Translations under genes and position numbers: made by a program | From: an uncultured Bacteroidales bacterium | GTDB lineage: Bacteria > Bacteroidota > Bacteroidia > Bacteroidales > UBA932 | DNA: 36,037 bases | Direction: 5' to 3' | Assembly (NCBI GenBank): GCA_944325765.1 | Contig: CALVBH010000045.1 | Span: 1-36,037 of the forward strand | Part shown: positions 7,354 through 15,700 of the stretch, piece by piece | How the letters are laid out: every line of letters begins with the position of its first letter | Numbering within the stretch: position 1 is the first letter of the stretch | The notes under the pieces: generated by a model | What the model was told of the DNA's origin: nothing | Database searches by the model: none | What the model saw: only the letters and a program-made list of their open reading frames with translations

Positions 7354-7385
7354 TTTATTCGGTTCGGCAATCATAATTATTCTTT

Positions 7386-7416
7386 CAAAGATACGCAAAT
7401 GTTTCGCGTTATCAAA
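7386..7416 (-). promoter_or_regulatory. Promoter for the lipoprotein-SPOR-rpoN unit
   Basis: On the minus strand there is TTTG at 7416-7413, a 19-nt spacer and TATCTTTG at 7393-7386, a full match to the Bacteroidetes consensus. It separates this unit from cardiolipin synthase and fixes the downstream start at 7353. Confidence 0.65.
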
Positions 7417-7426
7417 TATAATCGCA

Positions 7427-8872
7427 TTAAAGCAGCGAAGCGAAGAGCTTGACTGCCCCCTGCGCCAGTTTCAGATAAAACGGCCGCTTCTTCCAGAGTT
7501 CCGGGTCCACTTCCGTACATTCCTTCATATCCTCGAGGAAAATCTCACGGTTCCTGACGGCCTTCTTCCCGTCGAATATATAGGCATTGAGTTCATAGTT
7601 GAGCTGGAAACTGCGGAAATCCATATTGGCTGAACCTATGACGGAAAGATAATCGTCGGAAACGATGGTCTTCGAATGTATGAAATTGCCCTTTTTCTCG
7701 AAAATTCGGATACCGGCAGCCATACATTCGCTGTAATAGGCCTTGTTCGCCAGCGTCATATAGCTCATATCGGTCTTGTACGGAGTCATTATCCTGACAT
7801 CCGCCCCCTTCAGCGCAGATGATTTGAGAGCCTGGAGCAGCGGCTCCGGCGGCACGAAATAAGGAGTCTGTATGAAGACATATTCAGAGGCATGCTGCAC
7901 TGTCCACACCGCTCCCATCTGCAGTATCGACCATCTGTCCACGGGCTGGTCCGGAACTATCTGTACCAGTTCTCCGCCACCGGGCGCGGTTTCCGCTTTC
8001 GGGAACATCCGGCTGAAGGACTCGCCGCGGATTTTACCCCCTGATGTACAGAAAGAAAAAAGGAAGCAGTACTGGAGTGCATGGACGGCATTTCCGGTGA
8101 TTCTCATATGGGTATCGCGCCATCTTACGAAATAGTCGTCCCCGATGTTCATTCCGCCGGTATAGCCTATCTTTCCGTCTATAACCACGATTTTCCTGTG
8201 ATCCCGGTAATTCAGCAATGCGCTTAATTTCAGAAGATTGAACCGTGGGTGGGTAAACTTGACCACTTCGACTCCGGCCTTTTTCATTTCGTTGTAATAT
8301 CGCGGGCTGATACCGATGTTCGCTATGTTTTCATGAATGAAACGGACCTGCACACCCTCTCTGGCTTTCCGCATCAGGATCTCCTTTATACGTTTGCTGC
8401 CCTGGTCGCGGCGGAAATAGAAATATTCCATATGGATGTGGTCGGTCGCATTTTCCAGGTCATAAACCAGTGCCTCGAACTTGCGTTTTCCGGAAGTGAT
8501 GATTTCGACATTGTTGCCGTCGGTGACGGCAGTGCCGTTGCTGTGAGACAGGAGAGTGGAAAGTTCGCGGTAGCCCTCTCGGATCGCGGACTTGCAGTCC
8601 TGACTGAAAAGTTTCGAAAAGGTCTCGTCGTCGGCGATTTCGGAAAATGCTTCATAGAACATTTCCGAATACTTTTCATGCTTGGAATTTCTTCTCGGAT
8701 TCAGGCCGAAAACGATATAGAACAATATTCCGACCAGAGGGACAATGATGACTATCAGTATCCAGGCGATTTTATTCCCGGACGCGTCATCCTCGTCCGT
8801 CAGGATGACCAGAATCGTCCCGACAATCAGGACAAGCCATAAGGCTGACGCCAATATCGATGCGGTCTCCAT
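7427..8872 (-). CDS. cls: Cardiolipin synthase (phospholipase D family)
   Basis: A 481-residue membrane enzyme that joins two phosphatidylglycerol molecules to cardiolipin. Two N-terminal membrane helices (about 5-25 and 33-56) are followed by two PLD domains, each with an HKD motif: His225-Lys227-Asp232 (DHRKIVVIDGKIGYTGG) and His399-Lys401-Asp406 (HSKTIVSDDYLSVIGSAN). The length matches bacterial ClsA-type enzymes. It lies 10 nt downstream of miaB on the same strand, so it is probably co-transcribed with it. Confidence 0.93.
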   Translation of the reverse strand: METASILASALWLVLIVGTILVILTDEDDASGNKIAWILIVIIVPLVGILFYIVFGLNPRRNSKHEKYSEMFYEAFSEIADDETFSKLFSQDCKSAIREGYRELSTLLSHSNGTAVTDGNNVEIITSGKRKFEALVYDLENATDHIHMEYFYFRRDQGSKRIKEILMRKAREGVQVRFIHENIANIGISPRYYNEMKKAGVEVVKFTHPRFNLLKLSALLNYRDHRKIVVIDGKIGYTGGMNIGDDYFVRWRDTHMRITGNAVHALQYCFLFSFCTSGGKIRGESFSRMFPKAETAPGGGELVQIVPDQPVDRWSILQMGAVWTVQHASEYVFIQTPYFVPPEPLLQALKSSALKGADVRIMTPYKTDMSYMTLANKAYYSECMAAGIRIFEKKGNFIHSKTIVSDDYLSVIGSANMDFRSFQLNYELNAYIFDGKKAVRNREIFLEDMKECTEVDPELWKKRPFYLKLAQGAVKLFASLL

Positions 8873-8882
8873 AGGAACAACG

Positions 8883-10235
8883 TCAGACTATTCTGGATAT
8901 CAATGTAGCCGATGTGCAGGAAACGGCTTCCACCCGCACATAATCGCCCGGTCTGTGTCCGGCTGACGGAAAGACGCAGACCTTGTTGCTCCCCGTCCTT
9001 CCGAAAAGTTCATCCGGACTGCGCTTCGATACGCCTTCCACCAGCACCTTGAATGTCTTTCCGAGATCCCTCTCGTTGCTTTCCCGGCTCAGCCGGTTCT
9101 GCAGGGCGATAATCTCATTCAGACGGGCAGTCTTCACGTCTGCAGGCACATCGTCCGGATATTTCCGGGCAGCGAGAGTTCCGGGCCTTTCGGAATACTG
9201 GAACATGAACGCGGCATCGAACGCCGCCTCTTCCATCAGAGACAACGTATCGAGGTGGTCCTGCTGCGTTTCTCCGCAGAATCCCGCTATGATATCGGTA
9301 GTAAGGCCGCAGTCGGGCATCACTTCCCTGATTTTGCCCACTCTTTCCAGATACCACTCCCTCGTGTATTTCCTCCGCATCTTTTCGAGCATGGCATTGC
9401 TGCCGGACTGGACAGGGAGATGGATGTGACGGCAGATATTTTCATATCTGGCCATAGTATATATGACTTCGTCGCTGATATCTTTCGGATGAGATGTGGA
9501 GAACCTTACACGGAGTTCCGGGCTGATTTCCGCCACCATTTCCAGCAGACGGGAAAAACCGACAGTCTGCCCGTCCACGTCTTTCCACAGATAGGAATCC
9601 ACGTTCTGTCCCAGGAGATTCACTTCCCTGTATCCGGCTTCCAGGAGTTCTCGGGCTTCCCTGACGATGGTGCGCGGGTCGCGGCTTCTTTCTACTCCGC
9701 GCGTGTAAGGCACTATGCAGTAAGAACATACGTTGTTGCAGCCGCGCATTATCGAGATATAGGCCGAGACCCCGTTCCTGTCCATCCGGACCGGGGTAAT
9801 GTCCGCGTATGTCTCCTCGTGCGAAAGAAGGACATTCATCTGCGGAGAATCCGGGGCGACGTTCCTGACAAGTTCGGGAAGCGACCTGTAAGAATCCGGT
9901 CCGGCCACGATATCCACTACATGACTGTCCAGGAGCTTGTCCTTCAGACGTTCGGCCATACAGCCGACGATGCCTACGAGAACGTCGGGCCTGCGCTGCT
10001 TCTGGAGACGGAACTGATCGATACGTCCCCACACGCGCTGCTCGGCATTGTCCCTGATGGAACAGGTGTTGGCCAGAATCAGAGAGGCCTCTCCGATATT
10101 CTCCGTCAGGGCATATCCGGCATCCTGAAGAATCGACAGGATGACTTCGCTGTCGTTTACGTTCATCTGACAGCCGTATGTCTCTATGTATACCTTAGGT
10201 CTCGAATCGTCTTTTATCGGTCTTATGTCTTTCAT
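8883..10235 (-). CDS. miaB: tRNA-2-methylthio-N6-dimethylallyladenosine synthase
   Basis: A radical-SAM methylthiotransferase that adds the 2-methylthio group to i6A37 of tRNAs. The 450 residues show the three parts of the family. The N-terminal UPF0004 domain carries cluster cysteines Cys22 (YGCQMN), Cys58 (NTCSIR) and Cys92 (GCMAE). The radical-SAM core has Cys166, Cys170 and Cys173 (CNNVCSYCIVPYTRG). A C-terminal TRAM domain covers about 380-448. The motif set points to MiaB rather than RimO or MtaB. It sits between the M23 lipoprotein and cls with gaps of 23 and 10 nt. Confidence 0.95.
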   Translation of the reverse strand: MKDIRPIKDDSRPKVYIETYGCQMNVNDSEVILSILQDAGYALTENIGEASLILANTCSIRDNAEQRVWGRIDQFRLQKQRRPDVLVGIVGCMAERLKDKLLDSHVVDIVAGPDSYRSLPELVRNVAPDSPQMNVLLSHEETYADITPVRMDRNGVSAYISIMRGCNNVCSYCIVPYTRGVERSRDPRTIVREARELLEAGYREVNLLGQNVDSYLWKDVDGQTVGFSRLLEMVAEISPELRVRFSTSHPKDISDEVIYTMARYENICRHIHLPVQSGSNAMLEKMRRKYTREWYLERVGKIREVMPDCGLTTDIIAGFCGETQQDHLDTLSLMEEAAFDAAFMFQYSERPGTLAARKYPDDVPADVKTARLNEIIALQNRLSRESNERDLGKTFKVLVEGVSKRSPDELFGRTGSNKVCVFPSAGHRPGDYVRVEAVSCTSATLISRIV

Positions 10236-10258
10236 CTTGTCTCGTCAGTTATTTCAAT

Positions 10259-11509
10259 CTACAAAACGCTCCACAATTCATCCGCCATATCCGCAGTACG
10301 CGAATGGATGATGCGGGAATGATATTTCTCCACGAGGCTTGAAAAAGCTTCCAGATTTTCTTCCTTCAGCGGTTCGGCAGGCGGAGACTCCATTTTCAGA
10401 GGATTGATCGGAGAGCCGTTTTTCCAAACGCGGAAATCGAGGTGCGGTCCTGTGCTGCGCCCCGTCGAGCCGACATATCCTATGACTTCGCCCTGACGGA
10501 CACGTTTGCCTGCCCTGATGCCGGCTGCATATTTGGAAAGGTGGAGGTAAGCCGTGGAATAAACCGAGTTGTGACGGATTCTGATGACATTGCCTCCGGC
10601 ACCTTCATTTCTGGCGCTGGTCACCACTCCGTCTCCGATGGTCACGACCGGCGTTCCTGCCGGGGCTGCGTAATCCACTCCGGTATGAGGCTGTACACGT
10701 CTGGTAATCGGATGTCTCCTGGCGTATGAAAATCCCGAACTTATACGGGAGTAATGGAGCGGCGCCTTCAGAAAGGCTTTCCGCATGCTTTCTCCCTTTT
10801 CATTCCAGTAAATATTTCCTCCGTCATGCTGGTTGAACATTATGGCAGGGAATTCCTCCGAGCGGGAAGTAAAGAGGGCATACCGCACGGTATCCACCGC
10901 TATGACCTGTCCCCCGCATACTTTCTCGTCATACAGGACCCTGAACCTGTCGCCTTTCTGAAGCCCGAAAAAGTCCACGGTCCAGGCGTAGATGTCGGAG
11001 AGCGTAAGAATAAGCTGAGCCGGAGCATCAGCAGCCAGCATATCGTTCCACAGGGAGGTCTCGATGGAGACATCGGCATATTTCGTGCGCGTAAGCACCG
11101 GCTTTTCGACAAAAAACGCCCCGTAAGGAGGAGTGCAGCGGAAAACGACGCTTTTCACCCTGTCGATGTCGTATGCGAGATATTCGAGCCTGCCGGACGG
11201 AGCGCTCCATGTTCTGTAGGCATTGCCGACTCGTATGGATTTCACGTCGAAAACCGTATCGCAGGCTTCGGAGAGGTTGTAGGCCTCCTGCGCAGTCATA
11301 CCGTTGCGCATCAATATGGTAGAGAAAAAGTCACCTCGTCTGACCTTGGTTTCGTCCACCGTCAGACTGTCTGGGATGAAACTCCATGGGGTATCGTCGA
11401 CAGCACGCACCTCCCGCTCCACTTCGGCCATATTGCCGGTTTTTGCGCCGCAGGCACTGAGCATCGACATTGCCGCGACAGCGGAAAATACCAATATCGT
11501 TTTTTTCAT
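10259..11509 (-). CDS. M23 (LytM-type) peptidase lipoprotein with an H-to-D change at the HxH motif
   Basis: The protein is 416 residues from ATG 11509. It starts with a lipoprotein signal (MKKTILVFSAVAAMSMLSAC, lipid cysteine at 20), so I prefer this start to the GTG at 11521. A LysM/OapA-like region (about 55-100) precedes a C-terminal M23 domain. His275 and Asp279 (HTGVDY) and His323 (YLHLSKY) are present, but the final motif, usually GPHLHF, reads GPHLDF, so the third zinc ligand is Asp358. Homologues with HLD are, from memory, common in Bacteroidetes and may still bind metal. Likely a periplasmic peptidoglycan endopeptidase or a regulator of one. It follows a small proline-rich membrane protein directly. 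Confidence 0.88.
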   Translation of the reverse strand: MKKTILVFSAVAAMSMLSACGAKTGNMAEVEREVRAVDDTPWSFIPDSLTVDETKVRRGDFFSTILMRNGMTAQEAYNLSEACDTVFDVKSIRVGNAYRTWSAPSGRLEYLAYDIDRVKSVVFRCTPPYGAFFVEKPVLTRTKYADVSIETSLWNDMLAADAPAQLILTLSDIYAWTVDFFGLQKGDRFRVLYDEKVCGGQVIAVDTVRYALFTSRSEEFPAIMFNQHDGGNIYWNEKGESMRKAFLKAPLHYSRISSGFSYARRHPITRRVQPHTGVDYAAPAGTPVVTIGDGVVTSARNEGAGGNVIRIRHNSVYSTAYLHLSKYAAGIRAGKRVRQGEVIGYVGSTGRSTGPHLDFRVWKNGSPINPLKMESPPAEPLKEENLEAFSSLVEKYHSRIIHSRTADMADELWSVL

Positions 11510-11521
11510 CGTTGTCCTCAC

Positions 11522-11872
11522 TCAATATTCCTTGTATTTCGGTGACAGCAGTTCCGAATAAATGATGAGGTTTTTCCTGTCTATATGGAACTTCTTCGGA
11601 TGCGTTTTCCGTTCAGGTACAGATGGTTTGACCGGGGGACAGGTTTTCTGCACGGCCGCAGGCTTTGCCGGCCCGGGAATCGTGGAAGGGGCAGGAGACG
11701 ATGCCGCAGTCCGGACCGGGGACGCGGACGAAACCGGTTCCGGCTCCGGATACGGCCCGGGGTCCGGACCAGGTCCCTTGAATTCACCTGCCTTTTTCAA
11801 CGCCTTGTTGATCGACGATGCCGCCACAGACATCACTACGAACAGAATCACTAATACAGTCCCGATATCCAT
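11522..11872 (-). CDS. Small membrane-anchored proline-rich protein, unknown
   Basis: 116 residues: an N-terminal transmembrane helix (MDIGTVLVILFVVMSVAA), a short basic stretch (INKALKKAG), a Pro/Gly/Ala/Ser-rich disordered middle (PGPDPGPYPEPEP, about 34-46, then further proline repeats to about 90) and a basic C-terminal part (KKFHIDRKNLIIYSELL). The frame ends immediately before the M23 gene leader and starts 24 nt after ribF, so it is part of the same run. The single helix plus extended linker suggests an envelope-spanning or scaffold protein paired with the M23 lipoprotein, but that is inference. I do not recognise a named family. Confidence 0.75.
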   Translation of the reverse strand: MDIGTVLVILFVVMSVAASSINKALKKAGEFKGPGPDPGPYPEPEPVSSASPVRTAASSPAPSTIPGPAKPAAVQKTCPPVKPSVPERKTHPKKFHIDRKNLIIYSELLSPKYKEY

Positions 11873-11896
11873 AAGAAAGAAAACTTTTCTACAAAA

Positions 11897-12790
11897 TTAT
11901 AAAAAATCGGGAATCATCGACTTGCAATAATATCTGTCCCGGGCAAGCTGCGCTTTCAACTGGGTAAAAGAGGCGAATCTCGTTTCATTCCTGATTTTCC
12001 GGAGAAAAGTCACCTCTATGTCGAGGCCGTAGATATCCTCGTCGAAATCGAAAATGTTGGTTTCTATCGTCACCGAATTGCCCTCGCGGACTGTCGGGCG
12101 GGTGCCTATGTTGCACATTCCGTAAAAAGATTTCCCCAGAGTCCCGACTTTCACGAAATACACCCCGTTTGCAGGGACCAGTTTCAGAGGCTCGTAAAGC
12201 TGCATGTTAGCAGTGGGGAAACCGAGTACATTACGGCCTATCCTTTCTCCGGAAACCACGACTCCGAACAGAGAATAGTCATAACCGAGCATTACGGAGG
12301 CTCCGGCCACATCCCCCTCGGCGATACGCGCCCTGATTTTCGTGGAACTGACATCGATTCCGGACGAGGTCACCTTCGGGGCCGTTATCACTTCCAGTCC
12401 AAGGCTCCGCGCCGTTTCAGCCACCGAGGCCGCATCCGCGGCATCGCATCCCATCCTGTTGTCGTATCCGAGAACTATGGTGCGGGCTCCGTAACGGTCT
12501 ATCAGGAATTCCTTCAGATACTGTCCGGTAGTCAGGGCCCCGAACTCTTTCGTAAAGCGGATGACCTCCACATGGTCCACACCGAGGCTTTTCAGTATCG
12601 CCTCTTTTTCCGGCAGGGAATTCAAGAGTCTCAGCGTCCTGGCTTCGAGCTGCAAAACATTACGGGGATGAGGCCAGAATGTCACCACCATACTCTCATC
12701 CCCGTTGTTTTCCGCAGCCTTGACCAGCTGCTCTATGACAAGACGGTGCCCTGTATGGACACCGTCGAAAAATCCGGTCGCTACAACCAT
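11897..12790 (-). CDS. ribF: Bifunctional riboflavin kinase / FAD synthetase
   Basis: Converts riboflavin to FMN and then FAD. The protein has 297 residues. The N-terminal nucleotidyltransferase starts almost at once with GFFDGVHTGH (residues 7-16), and the C-terminal kinase domain has GRNVLGFPTANMQ with the family's PTAN motif. The start ATG 12790 overlaps the end of the glycogen fusion gene by 10 nt. The N-terminus is a little shorter than in many RibF proteins, which usually have ~10-15 residues before the first motif; no in-frame upstream start was assessed because that DNA codes for the fusion protein. Coupling to glycogen genes is probably positional. Confidence 0.93.
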   Translation of the reverse strand: MVVATGFFDGVHTGHRLVIEQLVKAAENNGDESMVVTFWPHPRNVLQLEARTLRLLNSLPEKEAILKSLGVDHVEVIRFTKEFGALTTGQYLKEFLIDRYGARTIVLGYDNRMGCDAADAASVAETARSLGLEVITAPKVTSSGIDVSSTKIRARIAEGDVAGASVMLGYDYSLFGVVVSGERIGRNVLGFPTANMQLYEPLKLVPANGVYFVKVGTLGKSFYGMCNIGTRPTVREGNSVTIETNIFDFDEDIYGLDIEVTFLRKIRNETRFASFTQLKAQLARDRYYCKSMIPDFL

Positions 12791-15700
12791 CTTACAAGTT
12801 CGAAGTCCTGCCTGTGAGGAAGCAGGTCATTCTTCGCATAAATCCTGGCAGCCACCTGGAACAGTCCTGCGACCTCAGGAGTAATCACGGCCTGATACTT
12901 GGCCACGCCGTCGCTTGTTTCCACAGGCTTGAAGGCAGCTACGGAACTGATGTGCAGTTTCCCCTTCGAATCCGTCGTGGCGAAAAGCATCTCCACTCCG
13001 ATTTCCTCAGGATTCAAATCCCCGATATTGAGAACGATTTCAGAGTTGAATTCCTTTCCGAGAGATACGTTTTCGTTCGCGCTGTCGGGCTTGACGATGG
13101 ACACGAGGCTTATGTTCTGCCATTCGCGGCGGAGACGTCTCTTCCATTCCGCGATTTCACGGGCTTTCGCATAGTCGTTCTCCAGCAGGCTCTCGAACCT
13201 CTGCGACTGAGGCTCGTAATACTGGTTGATATAGTCGGTCAGCATCCTGTTGGTAGTGAAATTGCATGCCACCTGGGCTATGGTGTTCTTTATATACTCC
13301 AGCCAGTCGGTAGAACGTCCTGTAGATCTGCTGATATTGTAGAATGTCGGAGCGATATCATTCTCGATGATAGTGTAGATGGTAGCCGCGTCCAGTTCGT
13401 CCTGATAGTTCTGATCCTGGTACGTCCTTTCCATCGGCAGAGCCCATCCGGCACCTGGCTTGTAGCCCTCTACCCACCATCCGTCGAGTACGGAGAAGTG
13501 CATTACACCGTTCATCGCGGCTTTTTCTCCCGAAGTTCCGGAAGCCTCCAGCGGGCGTGTAGGATTGTTCATCCAGACATCCACACCCTGTACGAGATAC
13601 TTGGCCAGCGTAATGTCGTAGTTCGGGACGAATACGATCTTTCCGATGAACTGCTCCATCTTGGAAATGTCCACGATGCTCTTTATAAGGTCCTGTCCTG
13701 CCTTGTCAGCCGGATGGGCCTTGCCTGCGAAGATGAACTGAACCGGTCTTTCAGGGTTGTTCACGATTTCGTTCAGACGGTCGAGGTCACGGAACAGGAG
13801 ATGCGCCCGCTTGTATGTCGCGAACCTTCGTGCGAAACCGATGGTCAGGACATCATCCCTGAGCGTATCCTTTATGGTCACGATCTGTCTCGGAGAATAG
13901 TGGTTCGTGGCGGTCGGATCGGAAAGACGCTCCTTAATCTCGGCTATCAGTTTCTTTCTCAGAGTCGTGCGGACATTCCAGATATCGGCATCCGACACCT
14001 TGTATATGCCTTCGAAGCAGGACTTGTCGTAATGATGCGTCTTGAACTCCTCGCCGAAGACCTTCGAATGGATTTCCTTCCACTCAGGAGCTGTCCAGGT
14101 AGGATAATGGACTCCGTTCGTAACATAGCTGACATGAAGTTCTTCAGGCAGATAGCCGGGCCACATGTTCGCGAAAATATCGCGGCTTACTTCCCCGTGA
14201 AGCCAGGAAACGCCGTTTACTTCCTGTGAAATATTGGCGGCGAGAATACTCATGGAGAACTTCTCGTTCACGTCGCTGCCGTTGATTTTGCCGAGACCCA
14301 TCATGGTTTCCCAGTCGATTTTCAGTCTCTGAGGATAATGTCCGATATATTTTCTCAGAAGGCCTTCATCGAAAGCGTCGTGTCCTGCCGGAACAGGGGT
14401 ATGCGTTGTGAACAGCGACGACGCCCTTACGAGTTCGAGAGCCTCCGGGAAATCGAGATTGTCGTTCTGGATATACTCGCGAAGTCTCTCCAAACCGGTA
14501 AATGCGGCATGGCCTTCGTTGCAATGGTACATCTGGGTATCGATTCCGAGCTTCCTGAGCGCCCTGATACCTCCGACACCGAGGAGAAGTTCCTGTTTGA
14601 GCCTGTTCTCCCAGTCTCCGCCATAAAGATGATGGGTCACGGACCTGTCCTCCGGCAGATTTTCTTCATAGTCGGTATCCATCAGGTACAGTTCCGTCCT
14701 GCCGACATCCACTCTCCACAGTCTTGCATTGAGGTTCCTTCCAGGAAAAGCCACACTGACTGTCATCCAGTTCCCGTCGGCATCGCGTACAGGAGTCGCA
14801 GGAATCTTCATGAAGTCCTGTGCATCGTACTTGGATACCTGGTCTCCCTGCGCGGAAAGCATCTGGGTGAAATATCCGTATCTGTAGAGGAGTCCGACTG
14901 CGACCATATTCACATTCATGTCGCTGGTTTCCTTCAGATAGTCTCCTGCCAGGATTCCCAGACCTCCGGAGTAGATTTTCAGAGAGGTGTCGAGACCGTA
15001 TTCCATACAGAAATACGCTATGGACGGATTTTTCCTCTCTGCCTTGAGGGCCATATAAGCATTGAATTCAGTGATGACCAGATTCAGTTCGCCCATGAAT
15101 TCGGAGTTCTTTTCGAGTTCCTGGAATCTCTTGTAGCTGACCTTGTCCAGCATGGCGATAGGATTCTCACCCGTTTCCTTCCATGCTTTCGGATCCACTC
15201 TCTTGAAAAGGTTCTTGGCGGACTCGTTCCAGCACCACCACAGATTTCTGGACAGGGTCTCCAGATCCTTGAGCCCGTCAGGCAGATGTCTGTTTATCAG
15301 AACGCTGTTCCATGACGGCTTGTTAACATCTATTTTCTTATACTGCATAGGTTTGTCATTCTTATATCGAGGGAAAGCCCCCTTGTCTGTTATAACTTTT
15401 TTCAGTGCTTCCGAATATGCTTGCTTGTAATAAACGATATTGTTCTCCCAGAGAGCTATTTCGGAAACTTCCCTGGCATTGTCCATATACCGTTTGCGTT
15501 TGTCTTTCGTCAGCCCGGCGATTTCCTTGACCCGTTCCACGACTCCGTCCACCACTTCGGGATAATTGGAATCGTTTCTGTCCAGGACAGTAATGCCGGG
15601 GTGATCTTTCAGATAATGTTCCTTCACCCAGAGACCGAAACCGGCGAGAGTGGTCGTAAGGGTCGGTACCCTGAAGGCTACGCTTTCAAGCGGGGTATAG

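Noticed and set aside
12781-12830. FMN riboswitch ahead of ribF
   Set aside because: ribF starts inside the end of the fusion gene, leaving no untranslated leader for an aptamer.
12814-14229. Long open frame (471 codons) on the plus strand opposite the glycogen fusion gene
   Set aside because: It is antisense to a well-conserved phosphorylase domain, and its translation has no recognisable domain. Similar long antisense frames occur opposite glgB (22237-23706) and prs (25980-27395) and are composition artefacts.
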